DNA from: Patiria miniata
Taxonomy: Eukaryota; Echinodermata; Asteroidea; Valvatida; Asterinidae
Length of the DNA: 64,000 nt
Assembly (NCBI RefSeq): GCF_015706575.1
Contig: NW_024037064.1
Location: 14,113,606-14,177,605, forward strand
Direction of reading: 5' to 3'
Positions 1-12,685 of this stretch are shown here, piece after piece. Each line of letters starts with the position of its first letter. Positions within the stretch are counted from its first letter, which is position 1. Below the pieces are notes generated by a model. That model saw only the letters and a list, made by a program, of their open reading frames with translations, was not told where the DNA came from and did not search any database. Made by a program: the position numbers and the translations under genes.

Positions 1-300
1 AAGCCCCAAAATAGGGACAGTTGGATTCTGTTGGACTCGGCAGGGAACTGAAATATCACCTAGTTGGACTTTTTTGGATTCAGCAGGTGACCAATAATAT
101 GGACAGTTCGATTGTGTTACAACCTTTTTAGGCACAGTTGGATTCTGTTGGATTGAGCAGGGAAGTCAGTCTATTTTTCAGGCGACCAGCAACTAGCTAG
201 GCATGTTGGCCTGTGTTGAATTGAGCAGTAAAGTTATATGAGTCACTGTCGGCCTCTGTTGGATTTAGCAGGGTAGTCCAAAGGAACCGTTAGGGGGTTA
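1..300. repeat. Degenerate tandem repeat, GTTGGATTnnGCAGG core
   Basis: A phrase like TTGGATTCTGTTGGATT followed by GAGCAGGGAAGTC recurs about five times with 50-70 bases between copies. The copies are diverged, so this is an old minisatellite or part of a larger repeat that starts left of the window. No reading frame of note. Confidence 0.6.
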
Positions 301-439
301 GGAAAACCAGTGTTGTATTGGGGGGCGAAAGGGTCACTGTGTATGCGCAAGAATACATGATTTTTTTGGCAGAAAGGATTATAAAATATTGTTACATGTT
401 TGGTTAGATATGCTAAAAGACAGACAGATTTGTACTTAC

Positions 440-824
440 ACCAATAACTTCGCCTTTCACGGATACCATCTTAGATAGTGGTGAAGTTGGAATGTTACAG
501 ATCTCGATTAATGCTGCTGGTTGGGAGTGCAGAAGTGTCTTTCCCCTTTCGGCAATTTCAGTTGAAACTTCGACTTCCCTGCAGAAATAACTCGGTTACG
601 TTTCACGACGAGGATATGTTGTTGTGGTGACTGTGTGACCATTGGATTAATCAAGGCGATTGAACTGCCTAGAGTCATCTTTGGCAATTTTGATACGTCA
701 TAAACGATACACTCACAGCAAGTGATAGAATTTGCTATGGTAAACTTAACTCCATTTGATGCTATGGTTTCACCGTCTTCTTGGTCACAAATCAGAACTG
801 TGATGTGTAGTGTTGTGTTGGCAT
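440..824 (-). CDS. Exon of an OB-fold (RPA70-like) gene, partial, with one frame break
   Basis: Minus-strand exon with a TATTTCAG acceptor (825-832) and a GTAAGT donor (434-439). The first ~85 codons read as alternating strands (HITVLICDQEDGETIASNG, later INPMVTQSPQQHILVVKRN). About 45 codons follow that end in SKMVSVKGEVIG at the donor. The two parts are in different frames; one base appears to be missing near 576-582. Layout and spacing match exons 1 and 2 of the gene at 54.7-63.0 kb, fused here without the intron, though identity is low by eye. The role is inferred: OB-fold nucleic-acid binding. Further exons would lie left of the window. It may be a pseudogene or carry a sequencing error. 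Confidence 0.5.
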
Positions 825-1240
825 CTGAAATATAAAGACAAAAATTAGTATGATAAAAGGGGTAGTTAAAGTAATTATAATGTAAAGAAATATCAGAAGA
901 AAAGACATGACTTTTTTTACAAAATGCCTTTGTTTAGATATGCACTTTTCTATTGGAGTGAAATTGGGTTGCCAGGAGAACTAGGAACTATCTACATGTA
1001 TCACTTAGGAAAGCATAAATGTAAAAAAAAAAAGGTGTGATGTTGTTTAGTCTTAGGCCTATTTAAAAAAAAAATAACGCTAACTCCCTAGCATAATTTA
1101 TTACAAACCATACCCATACAGACAAATTCCAACACTCATATTTTGTATGTGTGCGTATGTATTTTAAATGTTTATTCCACATGGAAAAGAATGTTAGGCA
1201 ATCCCTTCACATACTTTTTGGGCGAATTTATGGGCACCTC
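825..1240. other. Non-coding stretch
   Basis: Upstream intron of the minus-strand OB-fold exon, judging by the acceptor at 825-832. AT-rich with A-runs near 1022 and 1065. I see no exon or structured repeat in it. Confidence 0.5.
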
Positions 1241-1245
1241 TTTTT

Positions 1246-2110
1246 GGCTGTTTCGGCGACCGACCGAAACAGCCTTTGTTTTCGTTAATTTTCTTTTTCT
1301 TTTTCAGCCATCCCCCATAGCATTTGTACACATTTTCACAGCGGAAGGCACTTTGGGTACTAAAATCAATCTGATTGACGTTATACTCGGCACACAATTA
1401 GCACAGCATCTGAAGTTCTGTGCCGAACATTGACGTTATCATGACGTCATCACGAGTTACGTGAAATTACATTATATGCAATTTTTCTATTGTGACCATT
1501 TTCTAGCAGAATTCGGCTAGATTTGACAGATTGGGCTAGATCTCCAGAACTACATGCCCGATTGGGTTGAAAGTTGGTATGTATCTAGACCATGATGTCT
1601 TATAGATAAGAATTAACCTGACGTTATGATGACGTCATTATGTGACATATGACGTCATATAAAATAACACAATTTGAAGGCCTATATCTCCAGAACTACA
1701 AGTCCGATTGGCTTGAAACTTGGTATGTACCTAAACCGGGAAGTGTTGAAGATGAAAAACAAAGTGACGTCACGATGACGTTATCATGTGACATGTGACG
1801 TCATATTAAAAGTACATATTTTGAAGGTCGATATCTATACAACTGGAGGTCCGATTGGATTGAAACTTGGTATGTACCTAAGCCAGGATGTGTTCAGATG
1901 AAATTTAAAGTGACGTCACGATAGCGTCATCACGTGATAGTTGACGTCACATTAAAAGTGCAGAGTTAAAGACCTATTTCTACGCATCTACTGGTAGTCT
2001 GATTTGGTTGAAAGTTGGTCTGTCCCTAGACTGGGATGTGTTATAGATTAAAATTGACGTGACCTCACGATGACGTACGTCGTCATGGGTCACGTGACGT
2101 CACGTTAAAG
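1246..2110 (+). repeat. Hairpin-headed repeat with TGACGTCA-rich tandem units (copy 1)
   Basis: Begins with a perfect inverted repeat, GGCTGTTTCGG (1246-1256) and CCGAAACAGCC (1264-1274). A T-rich tract follows, then about four diverged units of ~145 bp. Each unit has 'tatctccagaactaca', 'ccgattggnttgaaacttgg' and one or more TGACGTCATCA motifs. The copy at 22.5-24.1 kb has the same order of parts. Probably a dispersed mobile repeat of unknown class. The short open frames here are by-products. Confidence 0.65.
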
Positions 2111-2417
2111 TTTGTTTTATTTAATCTTTGAAAATAACTATAAAATCAACCGTGAGCGACCTGAACTTGACGTTTGCGGTAAGGGATAGAATAATCCAGG
2201 GTCTTGATTTATATTATGTGCAAAATCACGTGACCCTTCCTTCCGGTTGAAACCGGAAGTGTCTTGTAATTAAAAATTTGTGAAAGATGTGAACTTGCTT
2301 TTAACGATGTATGTTGTGGCTAAGTTGTTCTTTACTACCAAATTGTATACAAATTGATGTGACGTCATAATTCAAAGCCCTATGAGAATGTAATTACATA
2401 TTATATGGCACCATATA

Positions 2418-2640
2418 TTGCAGTATAAACTGCAGCCCCACCTTCTGGAACAAACTACCCAATCACATCAAGGATGCCCCAACCTGGACAGTTTCAAAGC
2501 TACTATCTTAGTAATACCTATTTGTCCACTGCAAATTATAAATACTGTTTGTGTTTTCTATGTTAATTGTTCAGCCATTGGAGCCCCGTGTAAAATGCGC
2601 TTTGAAAGAACGGGTTATTACTACTATTACTGTAATAGGG
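2418..2640 (+). mobile_element. 3' end of a LINE (non-LTR retrotransposon), truncated
   Basis: The translation from ~2445 reads like the end of a reverse-transcriptase ORF (LEQTTQSHQGCPNLDSFKAT, the common 'W-N-x-L-P ... S-F-K' ending, slightly degraded). A short 3' UTR ends in GCGCTTTGAAAGAACGGG and then TTATTACTACTATTAC microsatellite tails, as in CR1/L2-type elements of marine invertebrates. Only the last ~220 bp are present. Confidence 0.55.
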
Positions 2641-3655
2641 CGACAGGTTTTGCGAACTCCGTCCACAATAGGGCGATACACCTTATTGGGGCGACAAAAT
2701 AACTGTCGCCCTTTTATGAAAACGACCCTAAGGACGAGGAATTTTGCTGTCGCTAACCATATAGATCGATTCTGCATGGTCCAATTAGTATAAATACTAA
2801 ATTTCGTGGAAAAAACATAAGGTGAACTTGGGTTAGGTGACAGTTTAGGTTTGTGCACAAGTCTATGGGAAAGTAACCCTATTGCTGCGAAAAGAGTTAT
2901 TATTACTACTATTATTATAATTATTATTATCTCAATTATGATGCAGAAGTTTCGATCCATGTGTTAATCTTGTGTTTTCTGTTATTTCTGTGATTTCATA
3001 TCATTCACTCAAACAAATTTTGTTTCAGTCGTGCTTTCTTAAATGGTTTTGATTTTGTGTCTTGTGGTGTTTGGGGCTGTTTCTTTTCCTTCCTCCATTG
3101 TCCCTAAGGCCTTATCCTTTTTATGCGTGTATACCTTCAATTTATCACGCTTTCAATTCTATCAGAATAAAAGGCCGCCTTCAGTGCTGAAAATATTGAA
3201 GTAGGCCTAAATATTTTAAAGATAATCCGTTACTGTGAAATTGTTTTACAACTATTAGTGTGCATAGAGGTTTCTTCATTGAAGGGGACCATGATATTAG
3301 TTAACTGTTCTGAAGGGCATGCGGATGCGAATTCTTGCTGTTGTTGTTCTTATTTTGTGCAGGCTGAATATATATCATAATTATTAATAGCTGGTCTGGA
3401 ATGTGTCATGAATGAATTTTCTTTCATGGGTTCTGCTTATTCATGGGATGTAATGATGGGTAAAATTTGACTTTTTGTTCCTGATTGATGAATCTGGAGA
3501 ATTTTTAAAGGGGTGGTCAAGTCTGAGAACCATCAATTCCGAAGTGACGAGTGCACATTATGGTCATGTACAGTTGGGTACTGAGTACAGTTGGGAGCTG
3601 AAAACAATAATAGCACAGATTCGTCATGACGGTGCTGGCCGGCACTAAATGATCA
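2641..3655. other. Non-coding stretch with TTATTA microsatellite flanks
   Basis: A segment between two (TTATTA)n-like tracts (2620-2640 and 2893-2935) contains AGGGCGACAG and CTGTCGCCCT in inverted order around 2637-2715, suggesting a small palindromic repeat. From 2960 to 3655 I see only AT-rich sequence. Confidence 0.4.
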
Positions 3656-3779
3656 TAATAATATCTTTATTCTCACAAATTAATGGCACAAGATACAAAA
3701 CATATAAGTAACAAGAATAAAAGACATACAAAGATTACATAGAACAAAAAATATGATCAGTAAAATAGTTTATGATCAG

Positions 3780-4235
3780 TAAAGTAATATTGCACCTTCA
3801 ACGTTGTAAAATTTGAGCTTTAAATTCGCCGGGAAACAGACGAGTGTAGTTGACAAAAGAAATAATGCCCCCTGAGCACTACAAAGTTGACATGAATATG
3901 TTCTTCAATTATAACAAAAGAGTGAAACTTTTGTCAATCCAGTTACATCACGTAATAGTTAAGCCCAAGACCCATTCCGTTACCATCTGACGGATGTGCA
4001 TTGTGGTCGCGGACATCATTGGTCGCCAAAAAAAGGACAGTTTCTGCCCAAATTTGTCTAGATCGTTACTGACGCTTGGCACTGTTGTGATCATATTTCA
4101 TGTCTATGGTTGTGACAGTAAAGTGATATTGCGCCCTCAACGTTTTAAACTTATGGGGTTAAAAATTCTCCTCGCAACAGACAAGTGAAGTTGACTAAAG
4201 AAACAATGCATTCCGCGCACTACATAGTATGGTAT
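3780..4235 (+). repeat. Direct repeat pair of ~115 bp
   Basis: The segment 3780-3895 (AGTAATATTGCACCTTCAAC onward) recurs at 4120-4235 (AGTGATATTGCGCCCTCAAC), ~340 bp apart and about 80 percent alike. It adjoins the foldback element and may be its left flank. Confidence 0.55.
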
Positions 4236-4339
4236 ATTATGTCACATTTTTGACCTTTGCATTTTTTTTGCTAAAGAAGGAATTTTTGACATATTTGGGT
4301 AGAAATTACCTTCCGAAGCCAGAAATCCATTGGTGACAT

Positions 4340-7300
4340 TTTTGTCCATCTACCATGTGGCGGCCATCTTGGATTTCAAAATGGCGTCCATTTCGGACCT
4401 AATTTGTATCATAACTTCGGACCTGATTGTCACATGAAGTTCATTTTGGTGGCAAACCCTATGTTTTTGATACCAAGGAACCCAAGTAAGATGTTGTTGA
4501 TGGGGTACTCCCAATGGATGGCAGCCATCTTGGATATTTCAAAATGGCCGCCATTTAGTACCTAATTTGTATTATATCGTCGGACCTGATTGTCATATGA
4601 AGTCTATTTTGGTGGCAAACCCTATGTTTTTGATACCAAGGAACCCAAGTAAATCATTGTTGATGGGGTACTCCCAATGGATGGCAGTCATCTTGGATTT
4701 TTCAAAATGGCCGCCATGTCGGACCTAATTTGTATCATAATCTCGGACCTCATTGTCGTATGAAGTCCATTTTGGTGGCAAAACCCATGTTTTGATGTAC
4801 CAAAGAACCCAAGTAAATCACTGTTGATGGGGTACTCCCAATGGCAGCCATCTTGGATATTTCAAAATGGCCGCCATTTCGGACCTAATTTGTATCATAA
4901 GTTCGGACCTCATTGTCATATGAAGTCCATTTTGGTGGCAAACCCCATTTTTTGATACCAAAGAACCAAAGTTAATCCTTGTTGACGGGGTACTCCAAAT
5001 GGGTGGCAGCAGTCTTGGATATTTCAAAATGGCCGCCATCTTGGATTTCATTTAAATAATAACGTTGCACCTGAATGTCGTACGAAGTCCATTTTGGGTG
5101 CAAACGTCATATTTTTGATACCAAGGGACCCAAGTAAATCATTGTTGACGGAGTACTCCCAATGGATGGCAGCCATATCTTGGATATTTTGATGGCAAAC
5201 CCCATAAATTTGATACCAAGGAATCTACACATTGTTACCCCGATGGATGGCAGGTTTCACTATGTTTCAAACCACATTGAATAATACTTGGAGTGTAATT
5301 ATCTCATGGGCATCAACAGCACGTTCATAATGACTGCTTGATATGATTGGACTGACTGTAAACTGACTGTTCAGATCAGAAGCAACCCATGCAGACTTGG
5401 TCTAAACCACTTTGTTCAACCGTCTTTCCGAGGCACCTGACAGCACATAAACTTGTGTGAATCAGAATTGTAACGAGTCACCAATTTTTGTGACTCGAGT
5501 CAACCCGAGTCGAGTCAAGTCATTTTAAAAAGGTGAGTCGAATTGAGTCATTAGTTTCATTTGAGTCGAGTCGGGTGGAGTCAAATGTTTACCTCGAGTC
5601 AATTCCAGTTACGAATATTTGAAGACTACATAACAAAGACAAGAGAGAAAGTCTTTGGATCATTAACAGTTAACAAGAAGTGAAACTTAGATCTTATAAA
5701 GGCTATCTGGTTTGGCTTTGGGTCTAGATTTTTTTCGCTGATACGCCGACATCAAAACCAAATTGCATTATACAAAACTGTTTCTGATTATTTAAGAGTC
5801 AGTATGTTTCTATTTAATTTTTAAAAGGAGGGCATAAATTTAGCCGGCATTCGTATCCAAGAACTTTATAAGAAATCGCCCAAAGCCAATGATGAGACAA
5901 CAAATTGGAGAATGTGTTTAAAATCCTGTTCCTCGTTGGATAGTATTTTGTGCCTTCCAGAATAATGTGGTATGGGAGTCTGTGACACGTGGACATTACA
6001 AGCGGCCGCTGTAACTGTATTCGCAAAGCGGCATGAACATAAATGTTGCATCGTAAGTCAGTCCAATTATTTTTCGCAAAGTTTCGCTTTTATATTTAGG
6101 GCTCGAGTCTACATGTAATTATCCTTTGCTCGAGTCGAGTCGAGTCTTCTGATGAGAACTCGAGTCGTTTGCTCGCCGTCGAGTCAAGTCATTTACCTTA
6201 AGGGACTTGAGTCGTTTGCTCGCCGTCGAGTCCAGTCATTTACCCTTAGGGACTTGAGTTGAGTCGAGACACCAAAAGTTGCGACTCTGCTTCATATCTA
6301 GCCTAGCCACGACAGGACCAGGGTTGTCTGGGCATGTGATGCAGTTGATGCAGAGAGCCACTTAAACAAAAAGAAATCCAGACACACACATAACCTGAAG
6401 TGGACTTACTAGTTGCTAACTATAGACAGCATTCACACGTACTTGTAGTGGAGCGGCATAGCCCAAATTATACCAAGAATTGTGCAATCTGTGATAAAAT
6501 TATGAACTAAACTTCGCATGTTGGTTCTTCATGCCTTGAAGACAATTTTTAGATATAAGACGCATTTCATATTTGACTTCTGGTGACCTTTGAGAGTCAA
6601 CAACCTTTAAAAATTATTCTTCAAAACTTCACTTTCCTATGATATCTATCATATTTATTCCAAAGCCATGTATTGAATTCAGACCCCATGCACAAAAAAT
6701 GTTGAGGTGACCTCTGAACTCAATTTTCTTTTTCTTTTGTAATTAATGGCAGACGCAACATGCTGCGATTGGAATGCAATGGACTATATTAACAAATGTC
6801 AAGCAGTATTCAATATTTAGTTCTTATTACACTCTGCTATCCAGATGGACTTGGGTAACCACATTTTTAACCTTTTTACACAGCCCACTGGTCACTGTGA
6901 GAGTGTGATGCTTGTCCGATGTACCTCTTATATTCTCAAAACAGGGAAATGGAGATCAGAGGTCATGACAAAATTTTCTTTGGGTCTGAATCGTTACATA
7001 CTATGGAATAATTGTTAAAACACACTTCCTTTTCACTATTAAGACCTACACACGTCATGAAAAGTGGCATTTGGAAGATTAAATAAATAGCGGCATTTGG
7101 GGTATACAAAGTTCATTGGGAAAAGATGTTGCATCTCGACATCACTTTTTACATCATATATCTCAATAAAGGTCAGTCATTGAAAAAGTGTTGAAAAGAC
7201 GTTTCCAATTTTGTTAGGAAAATAATTTAAAAACTTTCTTGACTCTCCATAGATTTTGTACACAACCGCTGAAGTGGCACCTGGATTCTTCATTCTTCCC

Positions 7301-8400
7301 ATTCATTGACCCTTCACAAAGGTCACCAGGGGTCAAATATGAAATGCCTCCATATCTGAAAATTCTCGTCAAGGCATGAAGACGTGACATGCCAGGTTTA
7401 ACCACAAAGTGCACAATTCTGTCACTATGCCGCTCTATTATTGCCAATAATTAACAATCCAGTCCACGAATGGTCAACACTTGTCACCGTGGCTATAGAG
7501 ACCCTTTAAAAACTGAACTGCAAAATGGTGCTCGTTCTGAAATATCCAAGATGGCTGCCATCTATTGGGGATACCTCATCAATAATGTATTTTTAGATTC
7601 CTTGGTATCAAATTTATGGGGTTTGCCACCAAATGCAAAATACGTTATTATTAAAATTAAATCCAAGATGGCGGTTATTTTGAAGTATCCAAGATGGCTG
7701 CCATCCATTAGTCTACCCCATCAAATTTGATTTACTTGGGTTCCTTGGTATCGAAAACATAGGGTTTGCCACCAAAATGGACTAATTCATACGACATTCA
7801 CTTGCAACGTACGTTATTATTAAAATGAATCCAAGATGGCAGTTATTTTGAAGTTTCCAAGATGGCTGCGATCCATTGGGACTACCCCGTCAAATTTGAT
7901 TTACTTGGGTTCCTGGGTATTGAAAACGTAGGATTTGCCACCAAAATGGACTTCATATGACAATCAGGCCCAAAGTTATGATACAAATGAGCTCCGAAAT
8001 GGCGGCCATTTTGAAATATCCAAGATGGCTGCCATCCATTGAGAGTACCTCACCAACTATTATTTACTTGGGTTCCTTGGTATAAAAAAAACATAGGGTT
8101 TGCCACCAAAATGGACTTCATACGACAATCAGGTCCGAAGTTATGATACAAATTAGGTCTGAAATGGCGGCCATTTTGAAATATCCAAGATGGCTGCCAT
8201 CCATTGAGAGTATCTCACCAACAATGATTTACTTGGATTCCTTGGTATAAAAACAACAACATAGGGTTTGCCACCAAAATGGACTTCATACGACAATCAG
8301 GTCCGAAGTTACAATGTATGATACAAATTAGGTCTGAAATGGCGGCCATTTTGAAATATCCAAGATGGCTGCCATTCATTGAGAGTATCTCACCAACATA
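4340..8400. mobile_element. Foldback element with tandem-array arms in inverted orientation
   Basis: Left arm 4340-5240 holds about six units of ~163 bp (GGATGGCAGCCATCTTGGAT, then TTCAAAATGGCCGCCAT, then TTTTGGTGGCAAACCC, then ACCAAGGAACCCAAGTAA). Right arm 7540-8400 holds the same unit about six times in reverse complement. Inner parts match too: 6450-6600 pairs with 7280-7445 inverted (GAGCGGCATAG, TTCATGCCTTGA, CATTTCATATTTGAC, TGGTGACCTTTG). The whole can fold on itself. It has no protein gene. The left half is lengthened by the GAGTC element at 5474-6288. Confidence 0.75.
5474..6288. mobile_element. MITE-like insertion with GAGTC-rich inverted ends
   Basis: The left end reads GAGTCACCAATTTTTGTGAC and then repeated ACTCGAGTC. 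The right end, reverse-complemented, reads GAGTCGCAACTTTTGGTGTC and then CTCGACTCAACTC. The ends are inverted and rich in GAGTC; the ~450 bp centre is AT-rich and non-coding. No clear target duplication was found, so the boundary is good to about ten bases. It interrupts the left half of the foldback element. Confidence 0.65.
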
Positions 8401-8654
8401 GACTGTAGGCCGAGTTCAGTTATTGTTTTCGTTCGTGATCTTTTCAGTGGTAGATCATTATGAGCAATGAGATGGGCTGAAAATAATATCGTTAACCAAC
8501 ATATGAGTCAAGATTAGTGAAGAACTGGCAAAATATATTTATTTTTGAGGAAATACGATCGTCTTTTGACTTCACTTTAAAGACGTGACTGAGCCTAATT
8601 TAAGACCAATCGGAAATGCCGTCTTAATCAAGACTATTGAGGGCGCCGACGGCA

Positions 8655-8698
8655 TCCAATCAGCGCACTCGTTATATATCGCTGACACATTGTACAAC
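8655..8698 (+). promoter_or_regulatory. Compact CCAAT/TATA promoter candidate
   Basis: CCAATCAG (8655-8662) is followed by TTATATAT near 8670, and ATG with a good context (AACATGG) starts at 8699. The spacing between TATA and ATG leaves a very short leader, which suits a compact element gene. By eye only. Confidence 0.4.
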
Positions 8699-9053
8699 AT
8701 GGCGGCTTCTGAACGCGACGAGGGTCGCGAAAAGTCGCCTCCGAATACTTGCATTTTACACTGTGATCCGCACGCTAAAGGCAATATTTCGCCATTTTCT
8801 GTACAAAGTTGGTCCCGCTTCCTCGAATTCGCAGACAAATGGAAGTTTTTGACTGGAATACAGTCAGATATAGCGCGAGACTTTCTGGCCAAACGTGACG
8901 ACCAACATCAGTGGCAGAGAGCAGCTGGCCTAGCTTCACCAGGTGGACCACCGGAAAACGCTGGGTTTCATCGATCTTGCTATGCTCGCTTTACGGACAA
9001 AAATAAGATCGATAAACTCCAAAAGAAAAGGCAGAGGGAAATCTCCGAAACTG

Positions 9054-11003
9054 GTAGGTGTCACAATTTTACGACTATGCTATCGATAAGTACGTGGTTT
9101 CTTTGAGTTGGAAAGAAATCAAATATGTCATTGTCAAAAGAATGCTATTCAATTCAGGATGTACATGTACAGTCATGACAGTGTGAGCATGGTGAGGCGA
9201 TCATGAAGTGTAGGGCCCCTGGCGTGTTTTGTTTTGATCAAATTAAGAGTCAAAAAAAAATTTTGCTCAAAAATCATCTTTACAATCAAAAGCAGATTTT
9301 TCTCAAATAATGTCTAATGACACCCTTTTTGCAATGTTGAACAGATTCTTGGCATGCTTGTGGTAGAAATCACAAATTATCCTGCGCGGTTTGTGCCTTG
9401 TGATTCAGCGCGCCGTGTGTGCTCACGGTACATCACACGGTGATCGCCATCTTTATTTTTGGGTCGCGTGTTGTCGCCGCGCTGTCATCGTTATTTTATC
9501 CCCAAATTTCCCTCAAAAAAAATCAAAACCCTGTCCTTTACCTGTTTATTGAGAATGTCGCCAACTAGATTGGTAGGTCCAATAGTCTGTACAATGTAGT
9601 CTTTTTTTATGCACGTGATACTGATATAGGCCTGATATCTGTAAATAATATAACGTTACTCTCGTTATTGGGTTTGAGCAAAAATTAAACATGTAATAGG
9701 CCCTAATGACTGAGCTCACTCATTATTTATGATGATGTAGACTGCAAGTAAAGATTCCATAGGCCCATTTGCAGTGTTTTGGCCGCCATTCATTTTTGAA
9801 AAGAGCCCAGTCTACACATGTAACATTAAATCTAGTGACGTTGCTAGATTATATATTGCATAAAATGCTCCATCATCAGATTCACAGTGCATGTGTTACT
9901 CGACATCTATAATCAACATTTCTTCCGAGCTTCTTTCTTTGGTTCTCAGACAACACATCACACTTCACAGAGATTTTTAATGCACCTTTCCGACAGTGTA
10001 GAATTTTGTATTGTAGCACAGTGTATTAGCAAGTGTCACCAACAAAAAGCGAAAAGGTTGGAAGTTTATGCCAAACTTAAAACTGTATCAAATATTGATA
10101 TGTCTTCATCGATTCACTGTGGCATATTTTTTTTATTATCTTGGGGAATTTCTAATATAGCCCTCAGAAAAAAAGGTCACTTTGGCCTCCAATATCTTAA
10201 TGCTGCTTATCACATTAAATATTTTCTTTTAAATAAAATAACACCGGCTGCTTACCGTGCTTGGGAATAGTAGGTCAAATAAGTTGTTTAGAGAGAAATT
10301 GAGGTTAACTTTTTTCACATTTGAAAATGAGATATTCTCACGTTATATTAATTAATCTAAAAATGCTTGGCATTTAGTTTCAGTGTTAACTTGCACTCCC
10401 CTCTGTTTTTAGACTCTCTGGGGTTCACATTTTTTTCTTCTGCCAGTGACAGTACACTTTGGTTTGTAGTGATGACATTTTTCTTTTATCTATTTATGGC
10501 CATTCTCTTGCAATTTGTTACTTCTGTATGTCGAAGAGAATATTTTTTCCTTCCATCAAAGCAACAGATGAGCGGTATCATGCAAAGTATTAGACATACC
10601 AATACGGTAGGGAGATTCTAGTATACTACACTTTCAAAATAAAAGACTCAGATGTCTGTTTTTGTCTGTTTTTGTTCTTGTAGTTTTTGATAAGTCGGTG
10701 CTGGGGGTGCACATTACTGTAGTGTTTGAGCCACATTTGTGTTGCCTCAGTGTACGCTCCATTGAGCATACAATCTGACCTGGATATAAATTGACTCAAG
10801 TAAATGTTCAAGTTCACCTGAGTGTAAGTGTACTCGTGTACCAGACAACTTGACTGACATGTAATTTTGGGGTATATGTTGACCCAATATTATAAAATAG
10901 GAATAGAAATTTCAAAAGGCACATATAATTAGATTGTTCAATACTCTTTAATACTTATTCCAATACTCATTGATTTTATGTTTTTCTTTTGTTGTTCCTC
11001 CAG
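9054..11003 (+). other. Intron 1 of the Academ-like gene
   Basis: It starts GTAGGT and ends CCTCCAG. Near 9440-9560 it holds a fragment (AAATTTCCCTCAAAA, then AATCAAAACCCTGTCC) that also occurs at 63590-63630, so a MITE piece lies here. The rest is AT-rich, with no further exon that I can support. Confidence 0.5.
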
Positions 11004-11072
11004 CTTCAACCTCACATGCAGTGGATGGTCCAGAGACAAGCAGTCATAACCAGACGCATTTCACATGGAGAG
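11004..11072 (+). other. Duplicated 69 bp cassette exon
   Basis: The first ~35 bases (CTTCAACCTCACATGCAGTG) nearly repeat the start of the next exon at 11292 (CTTCAACTTCACATGCAGTG). Both follow Py-rich acceptors. The 69 bp exon is phase 1 at both ends, so it can be included or skipped without shifting the frame. It encodes ASTSHAVDGPETSS..., against ASTSHAVDDQETSS... in the next exon. Confidence 0.55.
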
Positions 11073-12523
11073 GTAGGGTTTGCAATGCTTCTCAGTACCA
11101 ACTGTGCGCTATACATGTACATGAAAGAACAGTGGCTCAGCAATTTGGATTTTGATTACATAAAAGTGCAATGAAGAAACAATGAGAACAATTCAGACAC
11201 ATAATAAAAAAAAATAGATTTCTTGTTTTCCTCAATAGTCGCTGCAGAATTCATGTCATTGCTTGCATGTTTTTTCATCTGTTGTCCCCAGCTTCAACTT
11301 CACATGCAGTGGATGATCAGGAAACAAGCAGTGATGATGATGACAGACCTCCGAAGAAGCCTCTGCTCAGATCCAGTGCAAGCCTACCTTCCAGACCTCA
11401 GCGTTCCAAGCACATTCTTCCATCCGTATGCATCATCTGCCAACGAGACAAATAGATCAGCCGGAAGAGGCGCTCTTGTGGCCGTCGGAAGGAGGCTCTG
11501 TCAACATGCACTTCAATTGAAGCTGCACGATTGAAGCAAGCGGTCAAACAGCGAAACAATACAAGTCTGCTGCTTCACATTGGTGAATCAGACTGTGTGG
11601 CCATAGAAGTTCGATACCACATGACATGCTATAGAGATTACACTAGATACTTGACTAGAAGCAGTGAACCAGGTACAGAAAATAAATATGATGTAGCATT
11701 CACTCAGTTCTGTTCATATGTCAACCAGAAAATAATTGTGAATAAGGAAATACTTAGATTGAATAAGTTGAATCAGCAGTTCATTCAACAGGTAAAAGAC
11801 ACAGATGGGATTGACATCACCTCATACAAGACAACATCACTGAAGAGGCGTCTCCAGCTTACATTCCCTCAGCTGTGCTTCCATCGTCCAAAAGACAGAC
11901 GCCAGAGTGAGATTGTTTTTGTTGATGATATTCCTGTTGATACCCTAGTCGAAGACAGACAGCTGCTGAAGGAAGCACTTCACAGTCCCTCAACCACAGA
12001 CACAGACACAACAGACCTTGATTCTGAAGCAACTACCAGTAGAAAGAAGACTCCATCTTCATTTCTTCCATCAGTTGACCAGCTCACACTGAGCGACCTC
12101 TTTATGTCTGCCCAGGCACTGAAGAAGGAGATCAATGATGTAGATGCGAAATTGCCATGGCCCCCAACAGCACTTCACTTGACAATAGATGCTGCACAAT
12201 CCTTTGTTCCAGCACTACTCTTCAATTTTCTTGCATGGGCTGTAGGTGCACACAGTGACCCCTCGGAGGATGGCCAGTATGTCAAGGTGGAAGATGCTGT
12301 TCAGAACCGTATCTTGACGATTGCACAGGACATTGTCTATCTTGCATCAAAAGGGAGGGTACAAACTCCGAAACACCTGTCACTGGCAATGACCCTTCGC
12401 CATCTTTCTGGATCTTCGCAGTTAATCGGGTTGATGAATGGACTAGGATACTGTGTTTCTCACTCGGTAGCTTTAGAGCATGACACGGCACTAGCCAAGT
12501 AAGAGATGAGTCGGGGAGATGAT

Positions 12524-12685
12524 GTTCTACCTGCAGGCATCAAAGGGGGTCACCATACAATCTTAGTATGGGATAATAATGACTTTGGGGAAGAGACATT
12601 ATCTGTTCTACCTGCAGGCATCAAAGGGGGTCACCATACAATCTTAGTATGGGATAATAATGACTTTGGGGAAGAGACATTATCT
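12524..12685 (+). repeat. Exact 81 bp tandem duplication inside the coding region
   Basis: 12524-12604 and 12605-12685 are identical (GTTCTACCTGCAGGCATCAA to AGACATTATCT). 81 is a multiple of three, so 27 residues including the VWDNNDFGEETLS motif are doubled in frame. Identity suggests a recent event or an assembly slip. Confidence 0.9.

Noticed and set aside
1143-1433. Plus-strand open frame over the hairpin-headed repeat
   Set aside because: It runs through the hairpin and T-rich tract, and the matching copy at 22454-22777 does not keep its sequence.
4818-5051. Minus-strand open frame in the ~163 bp array (also 7470-7730 on plus)
   Set aside because: Repeat translation (SKMAAILKYPRWLP) from tandem units; no conservation of frame between units.
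9887-10270. 127-codon open frame in intron 1 of the Academ-like gene
   Set aside because: No motif or splice signals; composition like the surrounding intron.
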